Assembly: GCA_040754815.1 (NCBI GenBank)
Contig: JBFMBX010000004.1
Location: 62,001-126,000, forward strand
From: Bellilinea sp040754815
GTDB taxonomy: Bacteria; Chloroflexota; Anaerolineae; Anaerolineales; Anaerolineaceae
DNA length: 64,000 bases
Direction of reading: 5' to 3'
Below, piece by piece: positions 25,418-33,211 of the stretch; the stretch's first letter is position 1; every line of letters begins with the position of its first letter. A model generated the notes under the pieces. The model did not search any database. It had not been told where the DNA came from and saw only the letters and a program-made list of their open reading frames with translations. The translations under genes were made by a program, and so were the position numbers.

Positions 25418-25957
25418 ATGACCGAAAACCAATGTCAGGCCATCACAAAAAGCGGTAAACGATGTCGTAATCCGGTTGTTCCGGGCTCCAAATATTGTCA
25501 TCTTCCTAGCCACCAGGCACTCATCGCCAGAGATGGGACAATCGCAACCCCTGAAAACGCGGATAATAAAGCAGTTTCATCAGCAAAAAAATCCGTTAAA
25601 ATTGAAGGAGAACGCAAACAGCCATCCCCTTCTTATGAACAACCCCAAGTACAACAAAAGGAGAATTCTATGACTATTCAATTGATTGCTCTGGGTATGA
25701 TCGAAACCAAAGGGCTGGTCGGAGCCATTGAAGCCGCCGATGCCATGGTCAAAGCCGCCAATGTAAAATTAATCGGCAAAGAATACATCGGCGGGGGGTA
25801 TGTGACCGTCATGGTGCGCGGTGATGTCGGCGCAGTCAAAGCCGCAACGGATGCTGGTGCAGCAGCTGCTCAGCGGGTGGGAGAATTGGTCAGCGTGCAT
25901 GTCATTCCGCGTCCGCACAGTGATGTAGAGATGATCCTTCCCAAAGTTTCCGAATAG
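25418..25957 (+). CDS. BMC-H shell protein with N-terminal Cys3His knuckle and internal start
   Basis: 179 residues. Residues 6-32 hold C6-x9-C16-x10-C27-x4-H32, the same Cys spacing as in the BMC-H at 18674 but placed at the opposite end. Residues ~35-84 are a flexible Lys/Gln/Ser-rich linker. Residues 85-179 are a full BMC-H domain (LIALGMIETKGLVGAIEAAD, VRGDVGAVKAATDAGAAAA). An in-frame ATG at 25670 has a strong ribosome site and would give a plain 95-residue shell protein. The upstream ATG at 25418 has only a weak site, so the short form may dominate. It lies between the second aldehyde dehydrogenase and the EutT-like gene. Confidence 0.92.
   Translation: MTENQCQAITKSGKRCRNPVVPGSKYCHLPSHQALIARDGTIATPENADNKAVSSAKKSVKIEGERKQPSPSYEQPQVQQKENSMTIQLIALGMIETKGLVGAIEAADAMVKAANVKLIGKEYIGGGYVTVMVRGDVGAVKAATDAGAAAAQRVGELVSVHVIPRPHSDVEMILPKVSE
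25656..25672 (+). promoter_or_regulatory. Strong internal ribosome binding site and start codon within the knuckle-BMC-H gene
   Basis: AAAAGGAGAATTCTATG: AAGGAG at 25658-25663, six bases, then ATG at 25670-25672, in frame with the BMC-H domain. Translation from here gives 95 residues, the same length as the plain BMC-H at 12166. This recalls the two starts of pduB in Salmonella. Confidence 0.75.
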
Positions 25958-26091
25958 GTTTAATTCAACTACTTTGTTCGGGCGGGGAAATCAAAGATGT
26001 GGTTGATTTTCCCCGCCTTTAAACTGTGCCGGATACTCCCCAACCTAAGACCGTGCGGGTATGAGGCTGTTTTTAAGGAGACAAGGGAATA

Positions 26092-27081
26092 ATGCCCAAA
26101 AAATGCTACACTGCGCTGGATATTAAGAACCTTGCGGATCAAAAAATATTAGAATTGCGGCTTCAAAAAGGTGAGATGATTACTGCACTCGCCCGTGAAA
26201 AAGCGAATGAATTAGGGGTTCTTATTATCGAAAACGAAAATGAAACACATCCTCCGCAACCATCCAGTGCAATTTCTGTAAGTATTTCTGAAAGATTAGA
26301 AGCTCAGGTTCGTCGAATCGTATCAAAAGTTCTATCCCAGGAAGCCCCCTCCCCTTCTTCCGTAGAAAAACCACCAACCCGTATGGCAAATCCTTCACTT
26401 TCGACAACAATTGTTACCGAAGCCCAACTGCGTCATCAAATCCGACATCCTCAGAAGGGAATGAGTATTGAACTTCCTGCGGACGCCAGGTTATCCCCCT
26501 CTGCGCAGGATTTTCTAAAGGAATGGAATATGGCGGTAGTCATCCAAAGCCCGCCTGCTCCCCAACCTCCGGTAAGGAATGCTGATTCTGAACCAAAAAA
26601 GGTTGAGGCCAGTTCATACGCACAAATCCGTTTTCGTAGCAAATTGGATACGCTTCACAGTCTGTTTTTACTGATCGGTGCTCTGGCTCGCAAGGAACAA
26701 AAATACCAACTTGCCGACTTGCTCAAAACACTGGCCACTTATTGCCGCGAAATTTCCAGCGCCCAGGCTAACCAGCGTGGTGTTGCTCCACTCCAATTAG
26801 ATGGTAAAAGTAATGCTGACTTACGGAAAATCACCCTTAACCCAAAAGAAAGCCTTGGCATTGATCACATTGTGCCCGGCCCGCAGGATGCAGAGTTATT
26901 GCTCTGGTTGAATTATCTTCATATGCAGGTGCGAGAGGCCGAGGTTACTGCGCTGGAAGCATTCAAAACACTTGAGAGCAGAAGATTAAAGGAAAACGAA
27001 CTGGCGAGCGCTCTAAACGGTTTGAGCAATGCAGTTTATTATCTTGAATTATCTCTTGCCGCCGGAAAACTTGCCGAGTAA
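26092..27081 (+). CDS. Fusion of EutQ-N-like segment, encapsulation helix and EutT-like cobalamin adenosyltransferase
   Basis: 329 residues. Residues 1-48 (YTALDIKNLADQ...ITALAREKANELGVLI) look like the N-terminal segment of EutQ. Residues ~62-82 (LEAQVRRIVSKVLSQ) are an amphipathic encapsulation-type helix. From ~105 on the protein matches EutT: VTEAQLRHQIR, IELPADARLSPSAQDFL, then a helical half with DHIVPGPQDAELLLWLNYL and VREAEVTALEAF. EutT adenosylates cobalamin. The CCxxC metal motif of enterobacterial EutT is absent; a Pro-rich linker stands there. The base composition is lower in GC than in the first module. It is followed seven bases later by eutJ. Confidence 0.8.
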   Translation: MPKKCYTALDIKNLADQKILELRLQKGEMITALAREKANELGVLIIENENETHPPQPSSAISVSISERLEAQVRRIVSKVLSQEAPSPSSVEKPPTRMANPSLSTTIVTEAQLRHQIRHPQKGMSIELPADARLSPSAQDFLKEWNMAVVIQSPPAPQPPVRNADSEPKKVEASSYAQIRFRSKLDTLHSLFLLIGALARKEQKYQLADLLKTLATYCREISSAQANQRGVAPLQLDGKSNADLRKITLNPKESLGIDHIVPGPQDAELLLWLNYLHMQVREAEVTALEAFKTLESRRLKENELASALNGLSNAVYYLELSLAAGKLAE

Positions 27082-27087
27082 GGTTTC

Positions 27088-27909
27088 ATGAATCCGAACC
27101 TGCATTTCATCCTCAAAGAAGCTGATGAGGCGGTTCTGCGCCGCTCGATCAACGGTTATCGTGGAAGGGTGCGCTGTGGGGTTGATTTGGGCACCGCCTA
27201 TGTCAGTGTGTTTGTGCTGTCCGAGGACAATCTACCGCTGGTCGGCACCTACACCTACGCCGAAATTGTCCGGGATGGGCTGGTGGTGGACTTTGACGGT
27301 GCAATAAACCTTCTCCGAAAAATGAAAGCCGAAATTGAAAACCGGCTTGGTTTTGAACTCAAATCGGCGGCGACTGCCTACCCGCCCGGCGTGCCACTGA
27401 CCGAGGTTCGGGCAACCCGCTATGTTTTAGAAGCAGCCGGCTTCAATTGTTCTGCGCTGGTGGATGAACCCACCGCCGCCAATGCCGTGTTGCAGGTAGA
27501 AAACGGCGCCGTCGTGGATATTGGCGGCGGCACAACCGGCATCGCTGTGGTACGAGATGGGAAGGTTATATATACTGCCGATGAACCAACCGGTGGAACA
27601 CACTTTACTCTGGTTATCGCCGGCGCGCTCAAAATCCCTTACGTTGAGGCTGAAAGCCTGAAAATCAATCCACAAGAACAGGCGCGTTTATTTCCTCTTG
27701 TTCGACCGGTAATGGAAAAAGTCGGCACCATCATCCAGCAGCATATTCGGCCTCATGAAGTGGACGCCGTTTATCTGGTGGGCGGTACCAGCGCGTTTGA
27801 AGGAATTGCCGGGGTTATCGAAAATGTGACCGGTGTGAAAACCATCGTTCCCGGAAACCCTTTGTTTGTAACACCGCTGGGCATTGCCATGAACGATCAA
27901 TTTTCATAG
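27088..27909 (+). CDS. eutJ: EutJ-like actin-fold chaperone/ATPase, copy 2
   Basis: 273 residues. Motifs are GVDLGTAYVSVFVL (phosphate 1), VDEPTAANAV, VVDIGGGTTGIAVV (phosphate 2) and LVGGTSAFEGI (adenosine). It is similar over nearly its whole length to the - strand copy at 10416-11261, for example in EIVRDGLVVDF, TYPPGVP or TAYPPGVP, and TADEPTGGTHFTLVI. It lies between the EutT-like and BMC-T genes. The role of EutJ in shells is unsettled; a chaperone for assembly or for the B12 enzymes is the usual proposal. Confidence 0.92.
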   Translation: MNPNLHFILKEADEAVLRRSINGYRGRVRCGVDLGTAYVSVFVLSEDNLPLVGTYTYAEIVRDGLVVDFDGAINLLRKMKAEIENRLGFELKSAATAYPPGVPLTEVRATRYVLEAAGFNCSALVDEPTAANAVLQVENGAVVDIGGGTTGIAVVRDGKVIYTADEPTGGTHFTLVIAGALKIPYVEAESLKINPQEQARLFPLVRPVMEKVGTIIQQHIRPHEVDAVYLVGGTSAFEGIAGVIENVTGVKTIVPGNPLFVTPLGIAMNDQFS

Positions 27910-27924
27910 TTAAGGAGCGCTTTT

Positions 27925-28545
27925 ATGGCTGACCAATTCGAGCTTCGTGCTTATTGCTATCTTGACCGAATGCAACCCCAATATGCCGCCTTCGTAGGCA
28001 CCATCACCCAGGGAGACCTGCCCATCGAAGGTATGGCTAGCCTGTATGTGGAAATGGCACCGGGCAACTGGGTCTTCCGCGTGGTGGATATTGCCGTAAA
28101 AGCCACCGATGTCAAACCGGGTGCTCAAATCGTTGAGCGCGAATTCGGCATGTTCGAGATTCATTCTCTTTCGCAAGAGGATGTGATTCAGGCCGGGCAG
28201 GTGGTGTTGAGTCAATTAGGATTGAAAATCACTGACCGCAAGAAGCCAGAAATTGCCTCGCTGCAAGTGATTACCAACGTCAATCCGTATCAGGCGCAGT
28301 TGTTGAACCGCTTCGCGCGCGGCATGATGCTGGTGCCCGGTCAAACCATGCTGGTGCTGGAATGTGCCCCCGCGGCTTATATCAACCTGGCCGCCAACGA
28401 AGCCGAAAAAGCCGCCCCGGTCAACCTGATGCACATCAGTTCGGTCGGGCGCTTTGGGCGTTTGTGGATGGCCGGCACCGAAGCTGATATTCTGGCCGCC
28501 CGCGATGCAGCAGTTACAGCCTTAAACGGGATCGAAGGCATTTAA
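27925..28545 (+). CDS. BMC-T shell protein, copy 2
   Basis: 206 residues, about 95% identical to the BMC-T at 22888-23511. Differences are mostly conservative (V/I, S/T, S/A) and cluster at HSLSQED and at the C-terminus. It has two BMC domains, with the same unusual FELRAYCYLDRM start. A TAAGGAG site lies before the ATG. It is the last gene of the second module. The high identity suggests recent duplication or gene conversion, and both copies keep intact reading frames. Confidence 0.9.
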   Translation: MADQFELRAYCYLDRMQPQYAAFVGTITQGDLPIEGMASLYVEMAPGNWVFRVVDIAVKATDVKPGAQIVEREFGMFEIHSLSQEDVIQAGQVVLSQLGLKITDRKKPEIASLQVITNVNPYQAQLLNRFARGMMLVPGQTMLVLECAPAAYINLAANEAEKAAPVNLMHISSVGRFGRLWMAGTEADILAARDAAVTALNGIEGI

Positions 28546-28728
28546 AAGAATCTATCGGCTAGTAAGAAATCCTGATTGCCAACCCTATTGACATTGGACC
28601 AAAAGGACGGATAGCAGTTTTCGATGCCAATATCCTGAGATCAATAACAAAGCCTGCCGGGATTATCTCGAAAAATTTAGTTTTGAATGATTATTTTCTT
28701 CAGTGAAATGGATGTAATTTACAATTCT

Positions 28729-28956
28729 TTAACTCTTTTTTTCCGTAACCAATCTGCTGCGCCATTTCTTCAGCCACTCCATGCGTAGTTCATCGGTCTC
28801 GCACAGCAGTTCCATCATCAGTGAGAGGATCTCACAACTTCTGGCGTCCAATTTGCCCGATTCGATGCAATTGGATAGCTGCCTGACATCCTGAATTTTC
28901 CCCTCAAGACGGCGGATTTCCCGTTCGAGGTGGGCCAGCACGGTTTCTTCGCGCAT
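28729..28956 (-). CDS. Small helical protein of unknown function
   Basis: About 75 residues from the ATG at 28956 (MREETVLAHLEREIRRLEGK); ATG 28974 or 29010 would give longer forms. It is almost wholly charged helix, probably coiled coil, with two Cys. No ribosome site is convincing, so the start is a guess. It resembles no family I can name with confidence. It lies alone between the BMC cluster and a divergent LuxR regulator. Confidence 0.4.
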   Translation of the reverse strand: MREETVLAHLEREIRRLEGKIQDVRQLSNCIESGKLDARSCEILSLMMELLCETDELRMEWLKKWRSRLVTEKKS

Positions 28957-29290
28957 CAATGCGGCAAACTGCATCTTCAGTAGGATGCAAAAACAAAAAG
29001 CCGCAGTCAAGGATTAATTGCATTTTTTCAGGGAATTTTTCCCGTCTCCCGCCGCAGGGTTTGCCAGTCGAGCCGCAGGCGCGCCCCAAATCCTTCCACT
29101 TCCACCCAGTTTTCCCCAAATTCTGCCCGCACAAAGGGAATTCGTATTTGTGCCAACTAAAAGCCCGCACTCACCTTGTTGCACCGAACTCCATATGATG
29201 CAAGTACACCACACCATCCAACAAAATTAAGAAAACCGGTGGAGTGAATGAGATACCTCAACAATCATTTTTTGATATACTTCCCTCCAC
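28957..29290. other. Intergenic region before the MalT-like gene
   Basis: About 330 bp with no convincing gene. It should contain the promoter of the LuxR-type gene, but no clear -35/-10 pair or inverted repeat was found. Confidence 0.35.
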
Positions 29291-31918
29291 ATGCCCATCC
29301 AGATCATCCCCACCAAACTGCACCCACCCATTGTTAGCAATCTTGTGTCACGTCCCGCCCTGTTGGAGCGGTTGCAGGCCGGTTTGCGCGGCAAAGTGAC
29401 CATCCTCAGCGCACCGCCCGGCTTTGGGAAAAGCACGCTGGCGGCAGCCTGGCTCGCCGCCATGCCCTCCCATCGGGCGGGCTGGTATTCGCTCGATGAA
29501 GACGACAACGATCCCGTCCGTTTCTTTGCTTATCTTTCGGCTGCGCTGCGCAGCATTTATCCCGATTCCCTCCACTCGCTGGATATTTTGCTCCAATCAC
29601 CGACACCCAATCCGCGCGAACTGGCAGCCGCACTGATCAACGACCTCACCGATCACGGTGTTGAAAATCTTGTGCTGGTGCTGGATGACTACCACCACAT
29701 CACCCTTCAGCCTATCCACGAGGCGATAGCCTACCTGATTGACCGCCTGCCGACCGGCATGCACCTTGTTTTTATCAGCCGCGCCGATCCTCCTCTCCCG
29801 CTCGGCCGCTGGCGCGTGCGCGGCCAGTTGAATGAAATCCGCGCCGAAGACCTGCGCTTCAGCGAAGCCGAAGCCGCTCAATTTCTCAATCAGATCATGG
29901 GGCTTTCCCTGCGCGCCGAAGATATCCGCGCACTGGAAGCCCGCACCGAAGGCTGGGCAGCCGCTCTGCAACTGGCCGCCCTCTCGCTTAAAAACGCCGC
30001 CAACCCTACCGAGGTGATTGCCGCTTTTGCGGGCAGCCACCGTTACATCGCCGAATACCTGACCGATGAAGTTCTCTCTCGCCAGCCGGAATTCATCCGC
30101 GAATTCCTGCTGCAAACCTCCCTGCTGGAACGTTTCAACGCCCCCTTATGCAAGGCAGTTACAGAGAGAGAGGATGCCGACTCACTTCTGGAGAGTCTGG
30201 AGCGGGCTAATCTGTTCCTCATCCCGCTTGATGCGCAGTCGAACTGGTACCGCTACCATCACCTCTTCGCCGAGTTATTGCGCCGCCGGCTCGAACAATC
30301 CCCACCGGAGCGGGTCAAACACCTGCACCGCCGCGCGGCAGAATGGTTCGAAAAACACCACCTACCGCTGGATGCCGTGAGGCATTGGATCGCCGCCGAG
30401 CAACCGAAACGGGTAGCCGAACTGGTGGAACGAATCATCGGCGAGACGTGGGGAAAGACGGATCTGGCAGTTTTGATGAAACGGCTCGAAAGCCTGCCCG
30501 AAAGTGTGCTGGCCGAACACCCCTCGCTGAGCGCGTTTTTAGGCTGGTCGTGGATCTGGCTGGGCAATGGCAGCCAGCGCATCTTACCCCTGCTTGACCG
30601 CGCCGAACCAAACTGCCGGGGAGATTTACCCTCATTGGGACGGTTGAATGTGGTGCGGAGCATCACCCTGCGCATTTCGCAAAACAACTCCGCCGAATCG
30701 CTGCGGCTGGCCAGTCTCGCCCTCAACCAGCTGGCCGCCGAAGATCTGCAATGGCGGCGCTTTGCCCAACTGGAAACTGCCATTGCCGCCCACAGTCTGG
30801 GCCAGCCGCTGGCCGAAGTCGAAGCAGCTTACGCCGAAACCAATCGTCTTTGTGAGCTGGCTGGTGATAGGATGACGGCATGGATTGCAGCCTGCGCGCG
30901 GGTGCAGGTGGTCAGCGAACGCGCTGAACTAAGACGAGCACTGGCGCTCAACCATCAATTGCTGGAAAAGGTTTCGCATGAAGCCTCTACTCAGGTGCAC
31001 GGCTGGGTGCACATCAATCAGGCTGCCTTGTTGTATCAGATTAACGATCTGGAAGCCGCACGGCGTGAAGTCAACCATACACTTCAACTGGAAGAACAAT
31101 TCGGCAGTATACCGGATGTCAACATGCGCCTCTATGCCCTACTTACCCGCCTGGAGCTGGCAGAGGGTAAACCCAATCTTGCTCGGCAGGCTGCTGAAAG
31201 TTTTATAGGGCTGGCTCAGCGAACCGGCATGACCAACGCCATTGATTGGGCGGAAGCCGTTCGGGCAGTGCTGCTATACCGAATTGAAGACTGGTCAGCT
31301 TTCGAGGCTTGGGCTCAGAATTACCGCCATGTTCAACAGCCGCTCTTCTTCCCCTATCGGCTTGGAACTTTGATGATATTGCGGTATTTGATACGTCAGA
31401 AGGATTGGCTGGAAAGCCGCCGGTTGGCAGAAGAACAGCTCCGGATGGCACGAGAAGCAGGTTACCGCGAATACGAAATGGAAATCCATCTTGTCTGTGC
31501 GTTGAATGAGCAGGATGCGGGGAACATGGCACTCGCTTTACAGTCACTTGAACAGGCTTTGGAAATCGCGAAGGCAGGCGGTTATGTGCGCATCTTTTTG
31601 GATGAAGGCGAAAAGATGAAAGACCTGCTGAACCGGTATCAGCAACAACACAAAGACGATTACGCAGCCGGTCTGCTCACGGCCTTTGGCCGGCTTGCCC
31701 GCCCTGACCAAACCTCCCTGATCGAACCGCTCACCGATCGTGAATTGGAAGTGTTGAAGTTGCTGGCGTTGGGCATGTCGAACCCGCAGATTGCCGAAAA
31801 ACTCTTTCTCTCTGTCGGCACGGTAAAAACCCATGTCAAACACATTTACGGCAAACTTGGAGTAGGCGACCGAGTGAAAGCAGCAGCAATCGCTCGAGAC
31901 CTCGGCTTAATTCCTTGA
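29291..31918 (+). CDS. MalT-like large ATP-binding LuxR-family transcriptional regulator
   Basis: 875 residues, typical of the MalT/AcoK (LAL or STAND) class. The Walker A motif is APPGFGKSTL at about 41-50, and LVLVLDDYHHI serves as Walker B. A long TPR-like helical region fills ~350-800. The C-terminal ~65 residues are a LuxR helix-turn-helix (LTDRELEVLKLLALGMSNPQ, then VGTVKTHVKHIYGKLGV). These proteins activate transcription when an inducer and ATP are bound. No ribosome site is obvious before 29291. Its target is unknown; the adjacent BMC operon already has its own two-component pair. Confidence 0.93.
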   Translation: MPIQIIPTKLHPPIVSNLVSRPALLERLQAGLRGKVTILSAPPGFGKSTLAAAWLAAMPSHRAGWYSLDEDDNDPVRFFAYLSAALRSIYPDSLHSLDILLQSPTPNPRELAAALINDLTDHGVENLVLVLDDYHHITLQPIHEAIAYLIDRLPTGMHLVFISRADPPLPLGRWRVRGQLNEIRAEDLRFSEAEAAQFLNQIMGLSLRAEDIRALEARTEGWAAALQLAALSLKNAANPTEVIAAFAGSHRYIAEYLTDEVLSRQPEFIREFLLQTSLLERFNAPLCKAVTEREDADSLLESLERANLFLIPLDAQSNWYRYHHLFAELLRRRLEQSPPERVKHLHRRAAEWFEKHHLPLDAVRHWIAAEQPKRVAELVERIIGETWGKTDLAVLMKRLESLPESVLAEHPSLSAFLGWSWIWLGNGSQRILPLLDRAEPNCRGDLPSLGRLNVVRSITLRISQNNSAESLRLASLALNQLAAEDLQWRRFAQLETAIAAHSLGQPLAEVEAAYAETNRLCELAGDRMTAWIAACARVQVVSERAELRRALALNHQLLEKVSHEASTQVHGWVHINQAALLYQINDLEAARREVNHTLQLEEQFGSIPDVNMRLYALLTRLELAEGKPNLARQAAESFIGLAQRTGMTNAIDWAEAVRAVLLYRIEDWSAFEAWAQNYRHVQQPLFFPYRLGTLMILRYLIRQKDWLESRRLAEEQLRMAREAGYREYEMEIHLVCALNEQDAGNMALALQSLEQALEIAKAGGYVRIFLDEGEKMKDLLNRYQQQHKDDYAAGLLTAFGRLARPDQTSLIEPLTDRELEVLKLLALGMSNPQIAEKLFLSVGTVKTHVKHIYGKLGVGDRVKAAAIARDLGLIP

Positions 31919-31978
31919 TTTACTCAGTCACTCCTTTCTCCAGCACACGCTCACCCCTTGTCCGATTCGGCCAGTTAT

Positions 31979-32010
31979 AAAAAACGAGGGCGTGCTGTGA
32001 AGCACACCCT
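31979..32010 (-). terminator. Intrinsic terminator of the GIN-lipoprotein gene
   Basis: On the - strand AGGGTGTGCT...AGCACGCCCT forms a 10-bp stem with one mismatch and a TCAC loop (31987-32010). It is followed by CGTTTTTTAT, a clear T-run, and lies just downstream of the gene ending at 32047. Confidence 0.75.
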
Positions 32011-32046
32011 GGTGAAAAGTGGTTTGTGGTGCTTGTTTGCTGGGGT

Positions 32047-32826
32047 TCACCGCGAACCGAGTGCAATCAACTCGCCGCCACCGCTGATTTTTTCACTCAG
32101 TTGAGGCGTGCCAAGATACTGCACATCGCCGCTCCCACTGATGGACACATCTAGGCGTTCCACCGCCCACAGCGTGGCATTGCCGCTGCCATTTACTGCC
32201 ACCTCAGCAGAGGTTGCCTGCAATTTTTCTGCCAGCAAGTCGCCGGAGCCAGAGGTTCTGACCGTCAGAGAGTCGGTCCTTCCGCCTATCTCCATCTGTC
32301 CCGAGTCGTTAACTTCGGCGAGAATATTCACTGCGGAAACAACCGGCAAAATCAAGTCACCTGAACCGCTCAATCGTGCAGAGAGTGTTTGCGCATCCAG
32401 ATCGGTAAAAGTGACATTACCTGAACCGTTGATGTTAATATTCAGCGCATCGGCCGAAAAATCTTCCGCCCGGACATCCGCCGAACCGGAAATTTCCAGC
32501 GCGCTCAAAGAAGGCAGGGTAACATAATAGATCAGCGTTTCATACTTAAGCCTGCTCACTTCCGGGGTGGTGCGCAGGATGAGCACACCTTTTTCCACGC
32601 TGATATCCAGCACCGGCAAGATATTATCATCCGCCTCGACCCTCAGGCTAAAATCATCGCCCTGTTTCAGGTAAAGCACCCCAGAAGTCCCCACGCGAAT
32701 CTGATCAAAGTCGCGCACATCGAACGATTCGCTGATCATCTTGCCAGAACCCGTCACCGTATCCGGAGAGCTAATCCCGCAAGCGGAAAGTACCAACACA
32801 AATAAGACTAAAAGTAGTTTTTTCAT
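32047..32826 (-). CDS. GIN-domain (DUF2807) lipoprotein
   Basis: 259 residues. Signal peptide with lipobox LVLSAC (C16), so it is anchored outside the membrane. The rest is a repetitive beta-solenoid-like fold with recurring SGSGD/NGSGN turns about every 18-22 residues and the FDQIRVGTSG opening, which marks the putative auto-transporter head GIN domain (DUF2807). The function is not established; envelope structure or adhesion is the usual guess. It is a single gene with its own terminator, divergent from the small gene at 32968. Confidence 0.9.
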   Translation of the reverse strand: MKKLLLVLFVLVLSACGISSPDTVTGSGKMISESFDVRDFDQIRVGTSGVLYLKQGDDFSLRVEADDNILPVLDISVEKGVLILRTTPEVSRLKYETLIYYVTLPSLSALEISGSADVRAEDFSADALNININGSGNVTFTDLDAQTLSARLSGSGDLILPVVSAVNILAEVNDSGQMEIGGRTDSLTVRTSGSGDLLAEKLQATSAEVAVNGSGNATLWAVERLDVSISGSGDVQYLGTPQLSEKISGGGELIALGSR

Positions 32827-32967
32827 CGTTTATTCTCCTTACCACCCAGTTTAGGAAAAACTACTACTCCTTGCATCTCCCGATAGAGGTATTTTTGAAA
32901 TTCACCTGCTATCCTCCTGTTATCCCCCCATTGGGGGATGAGAAATTTATCACTTTCCTGTATCATA

Positions 32968-33207
32968 ATGGGTATGAAATCAGAAACAGATTCCTTCGCT
33001 TGCCAGATCAGACTGCGCGGTAGATTGGATGCCGAACGTGCAGGCTGGTTGCCAGAACTTTCTTTACGCCACGAAAGCGATGGCAATGCCATCCTGGAAG
33101 GCAGCCTGCCTGATCAGTCCGCGTTGCTGGGAGTGCTATTTCGCATCCACAACTTGAATTTAAACATCTTATCGGTCAATATCCGATCATCTATCATTTT
33201 GGAGTGA
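32968..33207 (+). CDS. Small conserved unknown protein
   Basis: 79 residues from ATG 32968 (32974 also possible). It is an alpha/beta protein with a pattern I know from small unannotated bacterial proteins: CQIRLRGRLD, then LEGSLPDQSALLGVLFRIHN, then LNILSVNI. It is followed five bases later by the DUF2568 gene, so it probably starts a four-gene operon. An overlapping - strand frame at 32823-33092 was judged a shadow. Confidence 0.65.
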   Translation: MGMKSETDSFACQIRLRGRLDAERAGWLPELSLRHESDGNAILEGSLPDQSALLGVLFRIHNLNLNILSVNIRSSIILE

Positions 33208-33211
33208 ATGT

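Noticed and set aside
23889..28545. Glycyl-radical or aldolase-type BMC
   Set aside because: No glycyl-radical enzyme, activase or class II aldolase is present, although the C-terminal helix on the aldehyde dehydrogenase recalls those types.
29291..31918. MalT-like regulator as the BMC operon activator
   Set aside because: The BMC operon already has a divergent PocR-kinase/AraC regulator pair. Nothing in the sequence links the LuxR protein to it beyond proximity.
32823..33092. 89-codon - strand frame upstream of the GIN lipoprotein
   Set aside because: It overlaps the better-supported small + strand gene and its composition is unlike a conserved protein. It could still be leader sequence of the lipoprotein mRNA.
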